The notes below the pieces were generated by a model. It searched no databases. It had not been told where the DNA came from and saw only the letters and a program-made list of their open reading frames with translations. Both the position numbers and the translations under genes were made by a program. Positions 54,987 through 64,000 of a stretch of DNA of 64,000 nucleotides are shown one piece after another; position 1 is the stretch's first letter, and every line of letters starts with the position of its first letter. This DNA is from Cytophagaceae bacterium (GTDB lineage: Bacteria > Bacteroidota > Bacteroidia > Cytophagales > Cytophagaceae): assembly GCA_025455005.1 (NCBI GenBank), contig JALONH010000006.1, positions 62,001-126,000 of the forward strand. The letters are read 5' to 3'.

Positions 54987-55293
54987 TACCTTAAGCAGCC
55001 TAGTCAAATTTCCTCCGCTGTTAGCGCAGTTCTTTTGTTCCCTAATCGCCGCGGTATCCGCTGTTGTGTCAATCGACCAACAGCCCACTATAGTTAAAAT
55101 GTAATAAAGTGTTTGTTATTACTTAGCTATGTAAATAATAAAAAATAATTAACTTAGGTAGGTGGTCGGTGCTCTTGAGGAGCACACAACCACGGAAGCG
55201 TTAGAGATAAGGAAACAATATAGGAACGCCAACAGGGGAGAAAGAATTTCGAATTAACTCAAATCATTTGGTTTACCAAAAAAAGTTAAAACA
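54987..55293. other. Noncoding stretch with palindromes in an AT-rich patch
   Basis: No gene is evident. GC-richer blocks (about 54995-55090 and 55155-55245) stand inside AT-rich DNA. TCCGCTGTT occurs twice. A nested hairpin at 55162-55193 pairs GTGGT with ACCAC and GTGCTC with GAGCAC. The word GGTCGGTG here recurs, with its inverse, at 55720-55795. It looks like debris of an older gene or an element end. Confidence 0.6.
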
Positions 55294-55698
55294 ATGCTAA
55301 TATCTAATAAATATCGACTTTGGTTGTTTGCTATAATATTTAGCTCAATGTTAATTTCAATATCTTCAATTCATATAATTTTACCCTTATTTATAATTGA
55401 ATATGTTCTTCTTATAGAAATATTTAATATGAAAATTAATAATGATTTCATTTTAATATTGTTGTTGTTATTTTACTCAACTATTTTTCAAATTTTAGTG
55501 CTAGCTCAATTTATTTTAGATAAGAATAGAAAAGTCAGTGATATCGGAATAATCATGATTACTCTCCTAATATTATTTATTATTATATATGATTGGGTTA
55601 ACAACAAGGAATATTTGGTTGTATTCACATCAATTCCCTATAACATCCTTGTGGTTATATATTTTATTTATAGAAAAAAACAAAGTTTTAGAAAATAA
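55294..55698 (+). CDS. Small polytopic membrane protein of unknown function
   Basis: A 134-residue protein with four hydrophobic helices (for example LWLFAIIFSSMLISISSIHI and IGIIMITLLILFIIIYDW) and a short basic tail YRKKQSFRK. No conserved residues let me assign a family. It lies inside the AT-rich patch, separated from its neighbours by palindromic noncoding DNA, and could be an orphan immunity or membrane protein. Confidence 0.6.
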   Translation: MLISNKYRLWLFAIIFSSMLISISSIHIILPLFIIEYVLLIEIFNMKINNDFILILLLLFYSTIFQILVLAQFILDKNRKVSDIGIIMITLLILFIIIYDWVNNKEYLVVFTSIPYNILVVIYFIYRKKQSFRK

Positions 55699-55927
55699 AG
55701 CCCCCTCCCTCCCGCCTTGGTCGGTGTTCCCAAGGTTCAGTGAGGTAAAAAAGAAGGAAGTCATTAATTCACATGGGGCACCGACCAATGTTTTAATATG
55801 GTATAGAATTGTTTGTGACGCGGTAAAAATTAGTAGAGAAAGTTGTAAGAGTATTTTACCGCTAAACACAAACAAAGGCGTGGTGGAGTGTACCGCTAAA
55901 CAATAACAACGGCAAAAGTACATTAAT
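55699..55927. repeat. Noncoding stretch with inverted and direct repeats
   Basis: TTGGTCGGTG (near 55719) is matched by CACCGACCAA (ending near 55793). GCGGTAAAA (55820-55828) is matched by TTTTACCGC (55854-55862). TACCGCTAAACA occurs twice (55857-55868 and 55891-55902). No convincing gene is present. The open frame across the stretch reads into the repeats and has no family resemblance. Confidence 0.65.
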
Positions 55928-55964
55928 AAAAAAAGAGCTACTTAGACAAGTAGCTCTTTTTTTT
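55928..55964. terminator. Strong bidirectional terminator after gltD
   Basis: GAGCTACTT, 4-base loop, AAGTAGCTC, flanked by seven A and eight T. It is a rho-independent terminator for leftward gltBD transcription and for anything coming from the AT-rich patch. Confidence 0.9.
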
Positions 55965-55982
55965 ATTCTTATTTAAAATCTA

Positions 55983-57482
55983 TTAATACACGGTGGCAAG
56001 TGTACCCATATCTTTCGACTCAAGAGTACTTACACCCATTAAATATTCATCTACTTTACGAGCGGCTTCACGGCCTTCTGAAATAGCCCAAACAACTAAG
56101 GATTGTCCTCTACGCATATCACCGGCAACAAACACTTTATCTACATTTGTTTTATACGATGCATCTGCTTTAACATTTCCTCGTTCGTCCACCTCAACCC
56201 CTAAATCAGAAATCAATCCATTGCGTTGCGGGTGTACAAAGCCCATAGCTAATAAAGCTAATTCACATGGAATGTCCCGTTCCGTCCCAGGTAATTCTTG
56301 GTATTTAGGAAGTTTAGTTTCAGGTGCTGTCACCCATCCCATCTCCGCTATACGCAATGCTTTTAGATTACCTTGACCATCCCCTACAAATTCTTTTGTA
56401 GTAATAGACCATAAACGATCACATCCTTCTTCATGTGAAGTAGAGGTACGTAAAATCATTGGCCAATTCGGCCAAGGTGTTTGTTCGTTTTTATTTTCAG
56501 GTGGTTTCGGCATTAATTCAAATTGTAAAACCCCTTTAGCACCATGACGATTGGACGTACCTACACAATCTGAACCGGTATCTCCCCCACCAATCACTAC
56601 TACGTTTTTATCTTTTGCCGATAAAGAACCGTTTTTATAGGCAGAACCGGTATGATCTACTTTTAGATCGATATTGGCTACACGTTTATTCTGTTGACTT
56701 AAAAATTCCATTGCAAAATGAACTCCTTTTAAGTCTCTACCCGGAATATTTAAATCTCTGGGAACGGTTGAACCGCCGGTTAAAACGATAGCATCGAAGT
56801 TCGCTACTAATTCTTTAGCCGTTATATCAACCCCTACATTTACATTGGTTTTGAAGATAACGCCTTCCTCTTCCATGAACTTAACACGACGTTCTACTAC
56901 CCATTTCTCCAGTTTAAAATCCGGAATACCATATCGTAATAGCCCACCTATTTGATCAGCACGCTCAAACAACGTGACCGTATGTCCGGCACTGTTTAAC
57001 TGAGCTGATGCGGCTAGACCGGCAGGACCGGAACCCACTACAGCAATTTTCTTACCGGTGCGTTGTTTCGGTTGTTTCGGTTGAATTATACCTTTTGCAA
57101 AAGCCGTCTCTGCAATGGATTTTTCTATATTTTCAATCGTAACCGGTGGTTTATTAATCCCTAATACGCAAGAAGCTTCACAAGGGGCCGGACAAATTCT
57201 TCCGGTAAATTCCGGAAAATTGTTGGTTGAAAATAATATTTCAGCGGCCTCTTCCCAATCTTGACGATAAACGGCATCATTAAACTCGGGAATAATATTA
57301 CCGAGTGGACAACCACTGTGACAAAACGGAACTCCGCAGTTCATGCAGCGCGCCGCTTGGTTTTTAATTTGTCCGTCGGAGAAATCGAGGTATAACTCTT
57401 TATAATCCGACAATCTTTTTTTAGGATCTCTCTTGGCCGGCAACTCTCTGCCGAACTCCATGAAACCGGTAGGCTTACCCAT
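55983..57482 (-). CDS. gltD: Glutamate synthase small subunit
   Basis: A 499-residue FAD/NADPH subunit that passes electrons to the large subunit. N-terminal cysteines for the iron-sulfur clusters are visible (CMNCGVPFCHSGCPLGN near residue 47; CPAPCEASC near 98). The FAD loop VVGSGPAGLAAS is near 150 and the NADPH loop VIGGGDTGSDC near 297. It overlaps gltB by 8 bp. Together they make two glutamates from glutamine and 2-oxoglutarate. Confidence 0.97.
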   Translation of the reverse strand: MGKPTGFMEFGRELPAKRDPKKRLSDYKELYLDFSDGQIKNQAARCMNCGVPFCHSGCPLGNIIPEFNDAVYRQDWEEAAEILFSTNNFPEFTGRICPAPCEASCVLGINKPPVTIENIEKSIAETAFAKGIIQPKQPKQRTGKKIAVVGSGPAGLAASAQLNSAGHTVTLFERADQIGGLLRYGIPDFKLEKWVVERRVKFMEEEGVIFKTNVNVGVDITAKELVANFDAIVLTGGSTVPRDLNIPGRDLKGVHFAMEFLSQQNKRVANIDLKVDHTGSAYKNGSLSAKDKNVVVIGGGDTGSDCVGTSNRHGAKGVLQFELMPKPPENKNEQTPWPNWPMILRTSTSHEEGCDRLWSITTKEFVGDGQGNLKALRIAEMGWVTAPETKLPKYQELPGTERDIPCELALLAMGFVHPQRNGLISDLGVEVDERGNVKADASYKTNVDKVFVAGDMRRGQSLVVWAISEGREAARKVDEYLMGVSTLESKDMGTLATVY

Positions 57483-60400
57483 TAATTACAACCTCCTTAT
57501 TTCCTTGATTTTGTTTTCTTTTTAATAATACAGCTTTATAATCGGTTGGCATAACTTTAACAAAGTCTTTCACTGCCTTATCCCATTGTTTTAATATGGC
57601 TTCCGCAACATCACTCTTAGTGTATTTGAAATGATTTTCGATTAGGGTGCGTAAGGTTTGAATATCTTCTGCATCGATCGTATCAAACTCAATCATCTCC
57701 ATATTACAACGTGCCGGGAATTTCTTTGTTTTATCGTATACGTAAGCAATCCCGCCGCTCATACCGGCAGCAAAGTTACGTCCGGTTTCACCTAATATAA
57801 CAGCGATACCTCCGGTCATATATTCGCAACCGTGATCACCAACACCCTCTACTACTGCTTTTGCGCCTGAATTTCGAACGCAGAATCGTTCACCGGCCAT
57901 ACCTCTTATGTACGCATCTCCGGATGTAGCACCATAAAAGGCAACATTGCCCACAATGATATTTTCGCTAGGTACAAATGTCGCTGTTGCAGGCGGATAT
58001 AAAGCCAAACGTCCACCTGAAAGTCCTTTTCCAAAGTAATCGTTCGATTCACCTTCCACTTCTAAGAATAAGCCCGGTGCAGCAAAAGCGCCGAAGCTTT
58101 GGCCGGCTGAACCTAAAAACTTATAATGAATGGTTTCTTCCGGTAATCCATTGCCTTTGTATTTAGAGGAAACTTCATACGACAACATAGCTCCAACCGA
58201 GCGATCAATATTTTCAATTCTATATTCTTTGGAAACTTTCGTTCCTTTTTCTAGAGCTGCAGCAGCGTCTTTAATCATGCTACGATCCAAAACAGTATCG
58301 ATACCATGGTCTTGTGCTTCTGACTTGAATAACCCTACTTCAGGACCCGCATTTTCTTGGTATAATACAGCGCTTAGGTCTAACTCTTTATACTTCCAAT
58401 GTTGAATATCAGCACGCTTCTCTAATAATTGCGACTGCCCAACCATTTCATTAATAGAACGGAAGCCCAACTCTGCCATGATTTCTCTTAGCTCTTGCGC
58501 CATGAACGTAAACATATTCACAACATGTTCCGGCTTACCACTGAATAACTCTCTTAACTCTTTGTTTTGAGTAGCTACACCAACCGGACAAGTATTCAAG
58601 TGACATTTACGCATCATAATACAACCGACAGAAACCAATGCTGCTGTTGCTACACCAAATTCTTCTGCACCTAAAAGTATGGCTACTGCTATATCTTTAC
58701 CGGTACGTATTTGTCCGTCAGCTTGTACCGTAATACGGCTTCTTAATTTATTACGAACCAAGGTTTGATGTGTTTCGGCTAAGCCTAACTCCCAAGGTAA
58801 TCCGGCATGTCGAATAGAACTGATAGGAGATGCTCCGGTTCCGCCATCATGTCCGGCAATCAATACCACATCTGCATGTGCTTTACAAACACCGGCTGCA
58901 ATCGTACCTACTCCGGCTTCGGATACCAATTTCACGCTAACGCGAGAGTTGGGATTGGAATTTTTTAAATCAAATATTAATTGAGCTAAATCTTCAATGG
59001 AATAGATATCATGATGTGGAGGTGGAGAAATCAACCCGACACCCGGAGTGGAGTGGCGAACTCGTCCTATCCAATCGTCCACTTTATGTCCGGGCAATTG
59101 TCCCCCTTCACCGGGCTTAGCCCCTTGAGCCATTTTAATTTGTAACTCATCGGCATTTGCCAAATAATAACTGGTTACACCGAAACGTCCGGAGGCTACT
59201 TGTTTGATAGCAGAACGTTCCCAATCTCCGTTCGGCTTCCGTTCGAAGCGAATTTCATCTTCGCCGCCTTCACCTGAATTAGACTTGCCACCGATACGGT
59301 TCATCGCTATCGCCAGTGTAGAATGGGCTTCATGAGATATCGAACCAAAAGACATGGCGCCTGTAGCAAAGCGACGGAATATCGCTTCTACCGGTTCTAC
59401 TTCATCTATGGATATAGGTGTTCTATTCTTTTTGAATTGTAACAAGCCTCTAAGCGTTAGCGCTTTTTCTGTTTGTTCATTGATTAAACCGGCGTATTTT
59501 TTATATACACTGTAATCACCGCTTCTGCAAGACTGTTGTAATAAGTGAATGGTTTGAGGATTGAACATATGGTGTTCGCCTCGACGCTTCCACTGATAAA
59601 TACCTCCTACTTCTAATTTTGGACGTGCTACCGGAACCGGTGGATAGGCTTGACGTAATTTGGTAACGCCTTCTTTTGCGATACCATCTAAAGACAATCC
59701 ACCTATACGTGAAACAGTTCCCGTAAAGTATTTATCTACTACTTCTTTTCGGATACCAAGCGCTTCGAAAATTTGAGCGCCTTGGTAAGATTGAAGAGTA
59801 GAGATACCCATTTTAGAAAATACTTTCAATAAGCCGCCATTGACTGCCTTAATAAAATTGTAGGATAATTTTTCTTCCGATAATTCGGTTTGTAATTCTC
59901 CACTGCGTTTCATTCCGATAACCGTTTCAAACGCCAGGTACGGGTTTACAGCTGAAGCGCCATACCCGATTAGAGTCGCAAAATGGTGTACTTCCCATGC
60001 ATCACCACATTCCACAACGATACCAACTTTACCGCGTAATCCTTCTTTAATTAAATGATGGTGTACAGCTGCTGTAGCTAATAACGATGGGATAGGTGCA
60101 TGATCGGAATCTACTTTTCTATCCGATAATAAAATAATCGAATAACCGTCGTTAACGGCATCGGTTGCATATTTACAAACGCGGTTTAATGCTTTCTCTA
60201 AAGCACCTGCAGAACCATCTGCTTTATAATTGATCTCAATCGTTTTGGATTGGAAATTTTTATCATCCAATTGACGCAACTTTTCCAATTCTTTGTTGGT
60301 CAACACCGGTTGATGCAATTCCACCATACGACAATGGGATGGTGATTCTTCCAACAAGTTTAAAGATCCACCTACATAGGACACCAATGACATAACCATG

Positions 60401-62016
60401 CGCTCACGAATAGGATCTATCGGAGGATTGGTAACTTGTGCAAAGAGTTGTTTAAAATAGTTGGAGAGATGTAAGGCTTGTTCGGATAAAATGGCTAATG
60501 GGGCATCGTTCCCCATAGAACCTATGGGTTCGTAACCGGTGGTCACCATATCCGTGATGATCATTCGCAAGTCTTCGGATGTATACCCGAAAACTTGTTG
60601 TTTTTTTAATAAAGCAGCATCATCCGGTTGTTGATAAGCCATTTGAGGCTCCGGTTGCTCGGATAATTTAATTTTATTTTTTAACCATTCTTTGTAAGGT
60701 TGACGAGAACAAATATCATTCTTTAATTCTTCATCTGATATGATGCGTCCTTGTTCAAGATCGGCTACAAACATTTTTCCTGGTTGTAAACGCCCTTTAG
60801 AAACGATTTTAGCCGGATCTACTTCCAATACACCGGCTTCGGATGCCATAATTACCATGTCATCGTCTGTTACGCAGTAACGGGAAGGACGTAAACCATT
60901 ACGGTCTAATGTAGCACCTACAATTTTCCCATCCGTAAAGGATATGGAAGCAGGACCATCCCATGGTTCCATGAGTGTAGCGTGGTATTCGTAAAATGCC
61001 TTTTTTACTTCAGACATAGACTCATTACCATCCCAAGCTTCCGGAACCAACATCATCATCACATGAGGAAGGGAACGACCACTTAACACCAAAAGCTCTA
61101 TTACATTATCTAAGTTGGCCGAATCCGAATTACCCGGATCGCAAATCGGCAACAACATTTCAATTTCTTCTTTGGTAAATAAACTAGAAGTTAACAACGA
61201 CTCTTGAGCTCGCATCCAATTGACATTCCCTTTTACCGTGTTAATTTCTCCATTGTGAGCGATGTAACGAAACGGTTGTGCTAATTTAAACGATGGAAAC
61301 GTGTTGGTAGAAAAACGAGAGTGTACAACCGCTAAGGCAGATACTACTTCTTTTTTACGTAAATCAGAGTAAAAAGCTTTTACTTGCGCAGTGGTTAACT
61401 GACCTTTATAAATTATCGTTTTTGAAGAAAGGGAAGTAAAGTAGAAACGTTCTGTAACCGCAGGGTGGTTCAACGTTTCTCGAACAATACGAGTAGAATA
61501 GTTTCGCAGAACATATAATTTACGTTCAAACGTTTCCGTGTCTTTTACAGACTCCGGACGTTTTATAAATACCTGTTCTACATCCGGCTCGACATCTTTT
61601 GCGCTTTGACCAATCATATGGTCTTCCACCGGAACAGAGCGATACCCTAAAACCTGTAATCCTAATTTTTCAGCTTGTCGATTAAAAATGGTTCGACATT
61701 CTTCCTTCAGCTTTTGATCTTTAGGAAAAAACATCATACCTACACCATAGTCACCGAAGGCAGGAAGCTTAATGCCAATCTTGACACACTCGTCCACGAA
61801 GAACTCATGTGGTAATTGAATTAATATACCTGCACCGTCGCCCGTATTGGTTTCACAACCACAGGCGCCACGGTGTTCCATGCGCTCTAACATATGTAAA
61901 GCGTTGGCTACGATCTCATGAGATTTTCTACCTTTTAAATTAGCTACAAAGCCAATACCACAGGAGTCATGCTCAAAACTTGGATCGTAAAGACCGGTTG
62001 GATTGTTCTCTCTCAT
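57475..62016 (-). CDS. gltB: Glutamate synthase large subunit
   Basis: A 1513-residue enzyme. The class II amidotransferase domain begins with the nucleophile in HDSCGIGFVANL near Cys19, after a short propeptide. The central and FMN-binding synthase domains follow (SNSGEGGEDEIRF near 905; AGHDGGTGASPISSIRH near 1050; GCIMMRKCHLNTCPVGVATQ near 1130, the 3Fe-4S cysteines). The C-terminal GXGXG beta-helix contains GLSGGRLALYPP and GDHGCEYMTGG. Length is normal. It is the first gene of gltBD and the assimilation partner of glutamine synthetase, which is not in this window. Confidence 0.98.
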   Translation of the reverse strand: MRENNPTGLYDPSFEHDSCGIGFVANLKGRKSHEIVANALHMLERMEHRGACGCETNTGDGAGILIQLPHEFFVDECVKIGIKLPAFGDYGVGMMFFPKDQKLKEECRTIFNRQAEKLGLQVLGYRSVPVEDHMIGQSAKDVEPDVEQVFIKRPESVKDTETFERKLYVLRNYSTRIVRETLNHPAVTERFYFTSLSSKTIIYKGQLTTAQVKAFYSDLRKKEVVSALAVVHSRFSTNTFPSFKLAQPFRYIAHNGEINTVKGNVNWMRAQESLLTSSLFTKEEIEMLLPICDPGNSDSANLDNVIELLVLSGRSLPHVMMMLVPEAWDGNESMSEVKKAFYEYHATLMEPWDGPASISFTDGKIVGATLDRNGLRPSRYCVTDDDMVIMASEAGVLEVDPAKIVSKGRLQPGKMFVADLEQGRIISDEELKNDICSRQPYKEWLKNKIKLSEQPEPQMAYQQPDDAALLKKQQVFGYTSEDLRMIITDMVTTGYEPIGSMGNDAPLAILSEQALHLSNYFKQLFAQVTNPPIDPIRERMVMSLVSYVGGSLNLLEESPSHCRMVELHQPVLTNKELEKLRQLDDKNFQSKTIEINYKADGSAGALEKALNRVCKYATDAVNDGYSIILLSDRKVDSDHAPIPSLLATAAVHHHLIKEGLRGKVGIVVECGDAWEVHHFATLIGYGASAVNPYLAFETVIGMKRSGELQTELSEEKLSYNFIKAVNGGLLKVFSKMGISTLQSYQGAQIFEALGIRKEVVDKYFTGTVSRIGGLSLDGIAKEGVTKLRQAYPPVPVARPKLEVGGIYQWKRRGEHHMFNPQTIHLLQQSCRSGDYSVYKKYAGLINEQTEKALTLRGLLQFKKNRTPISIDEVEPVEAIFRRFATGAMSFGSISHEAHSTLAIAMNRIGGKSNSGEGGEDEIRFERKPNGDWERSAIKQVASGRFGVTSYYLANADELQIKMAQGAKPGEGGQLPGHKVDDWIGRVRHSTPGVGLISPPPHHDIYSIEDLAQLIFDLKNSNPNSRVSVKLVSEAGVGTIAAGVCKAHADVVLIAGHDGGTGASPISSIRHAGLPWELGLAETHQTLVRNKLRSRITVQADGQIRTGKDIAVAILLGAEEFGVATAALVSVGCIMMRKCHLNTCPVGVATQNKELRELFSGKPEHVVNMFTFMAQELREIMAELGFRSINEMVGQSQLLEKRADIQHWKYKELDLSAVLYQENAGPEVGLFKSEAQDHGIDTVLDRSMIKDAAAALEKGTKVSKEYRIENIDRSVGAMLSYEVSSKYKGNGLPEETIHYKFLGSAGQSFGAFAAPGLFLEVEGESNDYFGKGLSGGRLALYPPATATFVPSENIIVGNVAFYGATSGDAYIRGMAGERFCVRNSGAKAVVEGVGDHGCEYMTGGIAVILGETGRNFAAGMSGGIAYVYDKTKKFPARCNMEMIEFDTIDAEDIQTLRTLIENHFKYTKSDVAEAILKQWDKAVKDFVKVMPTDYKAVLLKRKQNQGNKEVVING

Positions 62017-62107
62017 TCTTAACTTCTCTATCTGATTAATTATAAAGGACTTTAATCTGCGGATTTCCTTCTGCGGGAAAACCCTTCCCTACGGAATAGA
62101 TATCCTG

Positions 62108-62141
62108 TTTTGAGGGCAAGTCTTCCAAAGTTACCTCAAAA
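62108..62141 (-). promoter_or_regulatory. Candidate gltB promoter -7 box within an inverted repeat
   Basis: On the minus strand TAACTTTG (62133-62126) matches TAnnTTTG and lies about 110 bp before the gltB ATG. No good -33 TTG is found at the right distance. TTTTGAGG (62108-62115) and CCTCAAAA (62134-62141) are exact inverse copies that bracket the box, so a regulator site is plausible. The rest of the 344-bp divergent region (62017-62360) shows nothing clear. Confidence 0.45.
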
Positions 62142-62360
62142 TCACTATTTAAGGAATGGAACTAAGCCATTATTCTTACATAACTCTATTATTTCTTAGA
62201 AATATCCTATAAGAGTATGTTTTAACCCAATTTATCTACTGTGGGAACTTTAAAAATACATATAAAAATAAAAAACTCAAAATTGGATTCTAATAAGATG
62301 AATGAATTGTGCAATTTCGAAGTAGAATTTCAATGTGAACCCTTAACCCCCTTTTGAACG

Positions 62361-64000
62361 ATGAAATCCTATTTTCGCACGCTTTTGTATTTCTTCATGG
62401 GTATATTCTTTTTGGCTACGCTTCCGGTGAGAGCTCAGCTACCGAATTTAAATGGTATTCCTAAACCAAATTTAGGTTCTCCTATTTTAAAACAAACAGC
62501 GCGAACCGTAGCTGTTAGTCAATTGGAAAAAAGTCGTTCGGAATACGACACGACTGCATTAAACTATGCCCTATCGCTAAGCGACAATGCCGGACTTTAT
62601 GAGAATGAAGAAAAATGGCAAAAAAATCAAAAGATGTTGTTGGAATTTTTACAACGTACAGATGGTGTAGAAAACGATTGGGAATCCAATGCGAACAGTT
62701 TAAACGAAGTAGGAGAAATGATGTATGCGTCAAATAAATTTAAATCTGCTGATACTGCATTTCAACAAAGTCGTCGATTGTATGAATTCCATAGTGCTAC
62801 GGATAAAGAGGAATATGCTCGTGTCATCGCCAATTTAGGCTTACTCTACCACACCATGGGTAGGTATAGTGCTGCTGAAAAATATACACTTAAAGCTATA
62901 GCGTGGAGAGAATCCAATGATAAGACCGGTTCATTAGGATACGCTGTGTTGTTAAATAATCTAGGTGTATTGTACAAAGAGATGGGTAAATACTCTGAAT
63001 CTGAATTGTATTTACAGAAAGCATTAGATTTACAAGCGGCACGAACCGGAAAAGAGTCGGCTACCTATGCTATAGTACTAAACAACGTAGCCATGATGGA
63101 AGAAGAAATGGGTCGATACGATATAGCTATTAAACATCTGTTGGAAAGTCAACGCATAGCGCTTCAAAAAATGTCTGAAAAATCAACGACCTACCAACGC
63201 ATGTTGATTAATTCCGCACTCGTTTATCAAGAAACAAAACAGTATACAAAAGCTGATGAGATTTATCTTAGAGCCATTAAAATAAAAGAGGCACGCTTAG
63301 GAACCGCTCATCCGGATTATGCTCATATTTTAAATTTACAAGGAGAACTGTATGTCTCCATGAAAAAATATTCAGAAGCAGAAGTCTTATTTAAAAAAGC
63401 ATCTGACATCTATTTGAAAAAATTTGGCAGTGAACACCCTTCGTATGCATCTGCTCTATACAACTTAGGAACGTTATATAGAATTCAGGGAAAAATTAAT
63501 GATGCTGCAACACCTTTAAGCAAAGCATTAGGTATTCGAAAAAATGTTCTATCCGACAAACATCCGGATGTGTTATTAAGCATGGAAAGTATGGCCTTAT
63601 TACTTTGGCAACAAGGTATAGCAGTAGAAACAAACAAATTATATGTTGACATTTTAAATAAAAATATAGCACTGATCCACGAATATTTTGCTCCATTAAG
63701 TGAAGCAGAAAAATCTCGGTTTTGGGATAAGATGGCGCCACAGTTTAATCACTATGCTTCATTCGTAGCGCAATACGGAAAAGAAGTTCCGGAGGCATGT
63801 TCTAATCTTTACAACTATACTTTAGCAACTAAAGCCATACTATTAAATGCCGGAACACGTATCCGAACACAAATTTTACAGAGCGGTGATGTAGAATTAA
63901 TTTCCTCTTACCAAAAATGGGTAGATACGAAAGAGAATTTAGCTCGTTTGTATACACTTAGTAAAACTGATATTCAACAACAAAAAATAAACATAGATTC
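62361..64000 (+). CDS. TPR-repeat protein of the TPR-CHAT type (N-terminal part)
   Basis: Open from ATG 62361 to the end of the window (546 codons), continuing beyond it. The signal peptide ends near PVRAQ (residue 26). About eight tetratricopeptide units of the kinesin-light-chain type follow (VIANLGLLYHTMGRYSAAEK; LLNNLGVLYKEMGKYSESEL). The last 100 residues (LSEAEKSRFWDKM; LYNYTLATKAILLN) match the linker that precedes a CHAT (caspase-like) protease domain in Bacteroidota proteins. The CHAT domain itself is outside. Divergent from gltB; function is unknown. Confidence 0.85.
   Translation, partial: MKSYFRTLLYFFMGIFFLATLPVRAQLPNLNGIPKPNLGSPILKQTARTVAVSQLEKSRSEYDTTALNYALSLSDNAGLYENEEKWQKNQKMLLEFLQRTDGVENDWESNANSLNEVGEMMYASNKFKSADTAFQQSRRLYEFHSATDKEEYARVIANLGLLYHTMGRYSAAEKYTLKAIAWRESNDKTGSLGYAVLLNNLGVLYKEMGKYSESELYLQKALDLQAARTGKESATYAIVLNNVAMMEEEMGRYDIAIKHLLESQRIALQKMSEKSTTYQRMLINSALVYQETKQYTKADEIYLRAIKIKEARLGTAHPDYAHILNLQGELYVSMKKYSEAEVLFKKASDIYLKKFGSEHPSYASALYNLGTLYRIQGKINDAATPLSKALGIRKNVLSDKHPDVLLSMESMALLLWQQGIAVETNKLYVDILNKNIALIHEYFAPLSEAEKSRFWDKMAPQFNHYASFVAQYGKEVPEACSNLYNYTLATKAILLNAGTRIRTQILQSGDVELISSYQKWVDTKENLARLYTLSKTDIQQQKINID

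Noticed and set aside
55589-55906. 105-codon rightward frame crossing the repeats after the membrane gene
   Set aside because: It starts out of frame inside the membrane gene and its second half translates repeat DNA.

Overview
The window is chromosomal DNA from a low-GC member of the Bacteroidota. The signs are a type IX secretion (T9SS) C-terminal sorting domain, many Bacteroidota beta-barrel and lipoprotein families (DUF4270, PCMD-like), a Bacteroidota-type PHP phosphatase and BY-kinase capsule module, a GGGP-synthase homologue, a ComA-like phosphosulfolactate synthase, and promoters of the form TTG-N20-TAnnTTTG instead of sigma70 boxes. The genus cannot be read from the sequence.

Layout. 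1-4 kb: start of uvrB, then a tight leftward group aroE / DedA / comA-like / TPR. 4-10.6 kb: leftward surface-polysaccharide cluster (glycosyltransferase, rfbC, Wza, Wzc BY-kinase, CpsB-type phosphatase, epimerase). 10.7-12.6 kb: rightward cytochrome c / hflX with its own promoter, then tRNA-Arg(CCT). 12.7-23.2 kb: housekeeping genes: glgA-like / DUF4270 / glmS leftward, panC / panD / flippase-like / hldE-type adenylyltransferase / zinc peptidase rightward, then an acyl-CoA dehydrogenase and an AraC regulator. 23.3-26.6 kb: a large secreted protein and a barrel. 26.7-32.7 kb: leftward asparagine catabolic operon (aspA, ansB, porin, DASS carrier, SDR), in which both asparaginase and aspartase carry export signals. 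32.8-41.3 kb: accessory region with lipoproteins, a LytS/LytR-type pair, a 7TM-DISM regulator with a transposase-like zinc ribbon, and three genes broken by -1-type frame changes in A/T runs. 41.6-45.7 kb: GH1 glycosidase, glycosyltransferase, UDP-diacylglucosamine hydrolase-like enzyme. 46-51.7 kb: complete phosphate uptake operon (porin, pstS, pstC, pstA, pstB, phoU). 51.7-53.7 kb: barrel, holin-like membrane protein, GGGP synthase. 53.7-55.9 kb: AT-rich patch of broken or orphan membrane genes and palindromes. 56-62 kb: gltB/gltD glutamate synthase. 62.4 kb to the end: start of a TPR protein of the CHAT type.

The strongest candidate systems for follow-up are the predicted periplasmic Asn -> Asp -> fumarate route with its own porin and carrier; the DISM sensor whose output module looks like a captured IS1595-type transposase DNA-binding region and whose reading frame changes exactly at a T TTA AAA slippery heptamer; and a protein family that occurs once as a plain lipoprotein and once with a lipobox plus discoidin and T9SS sorting domains. 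No CRISPR array, intact insertion sequence or prophage was seen.
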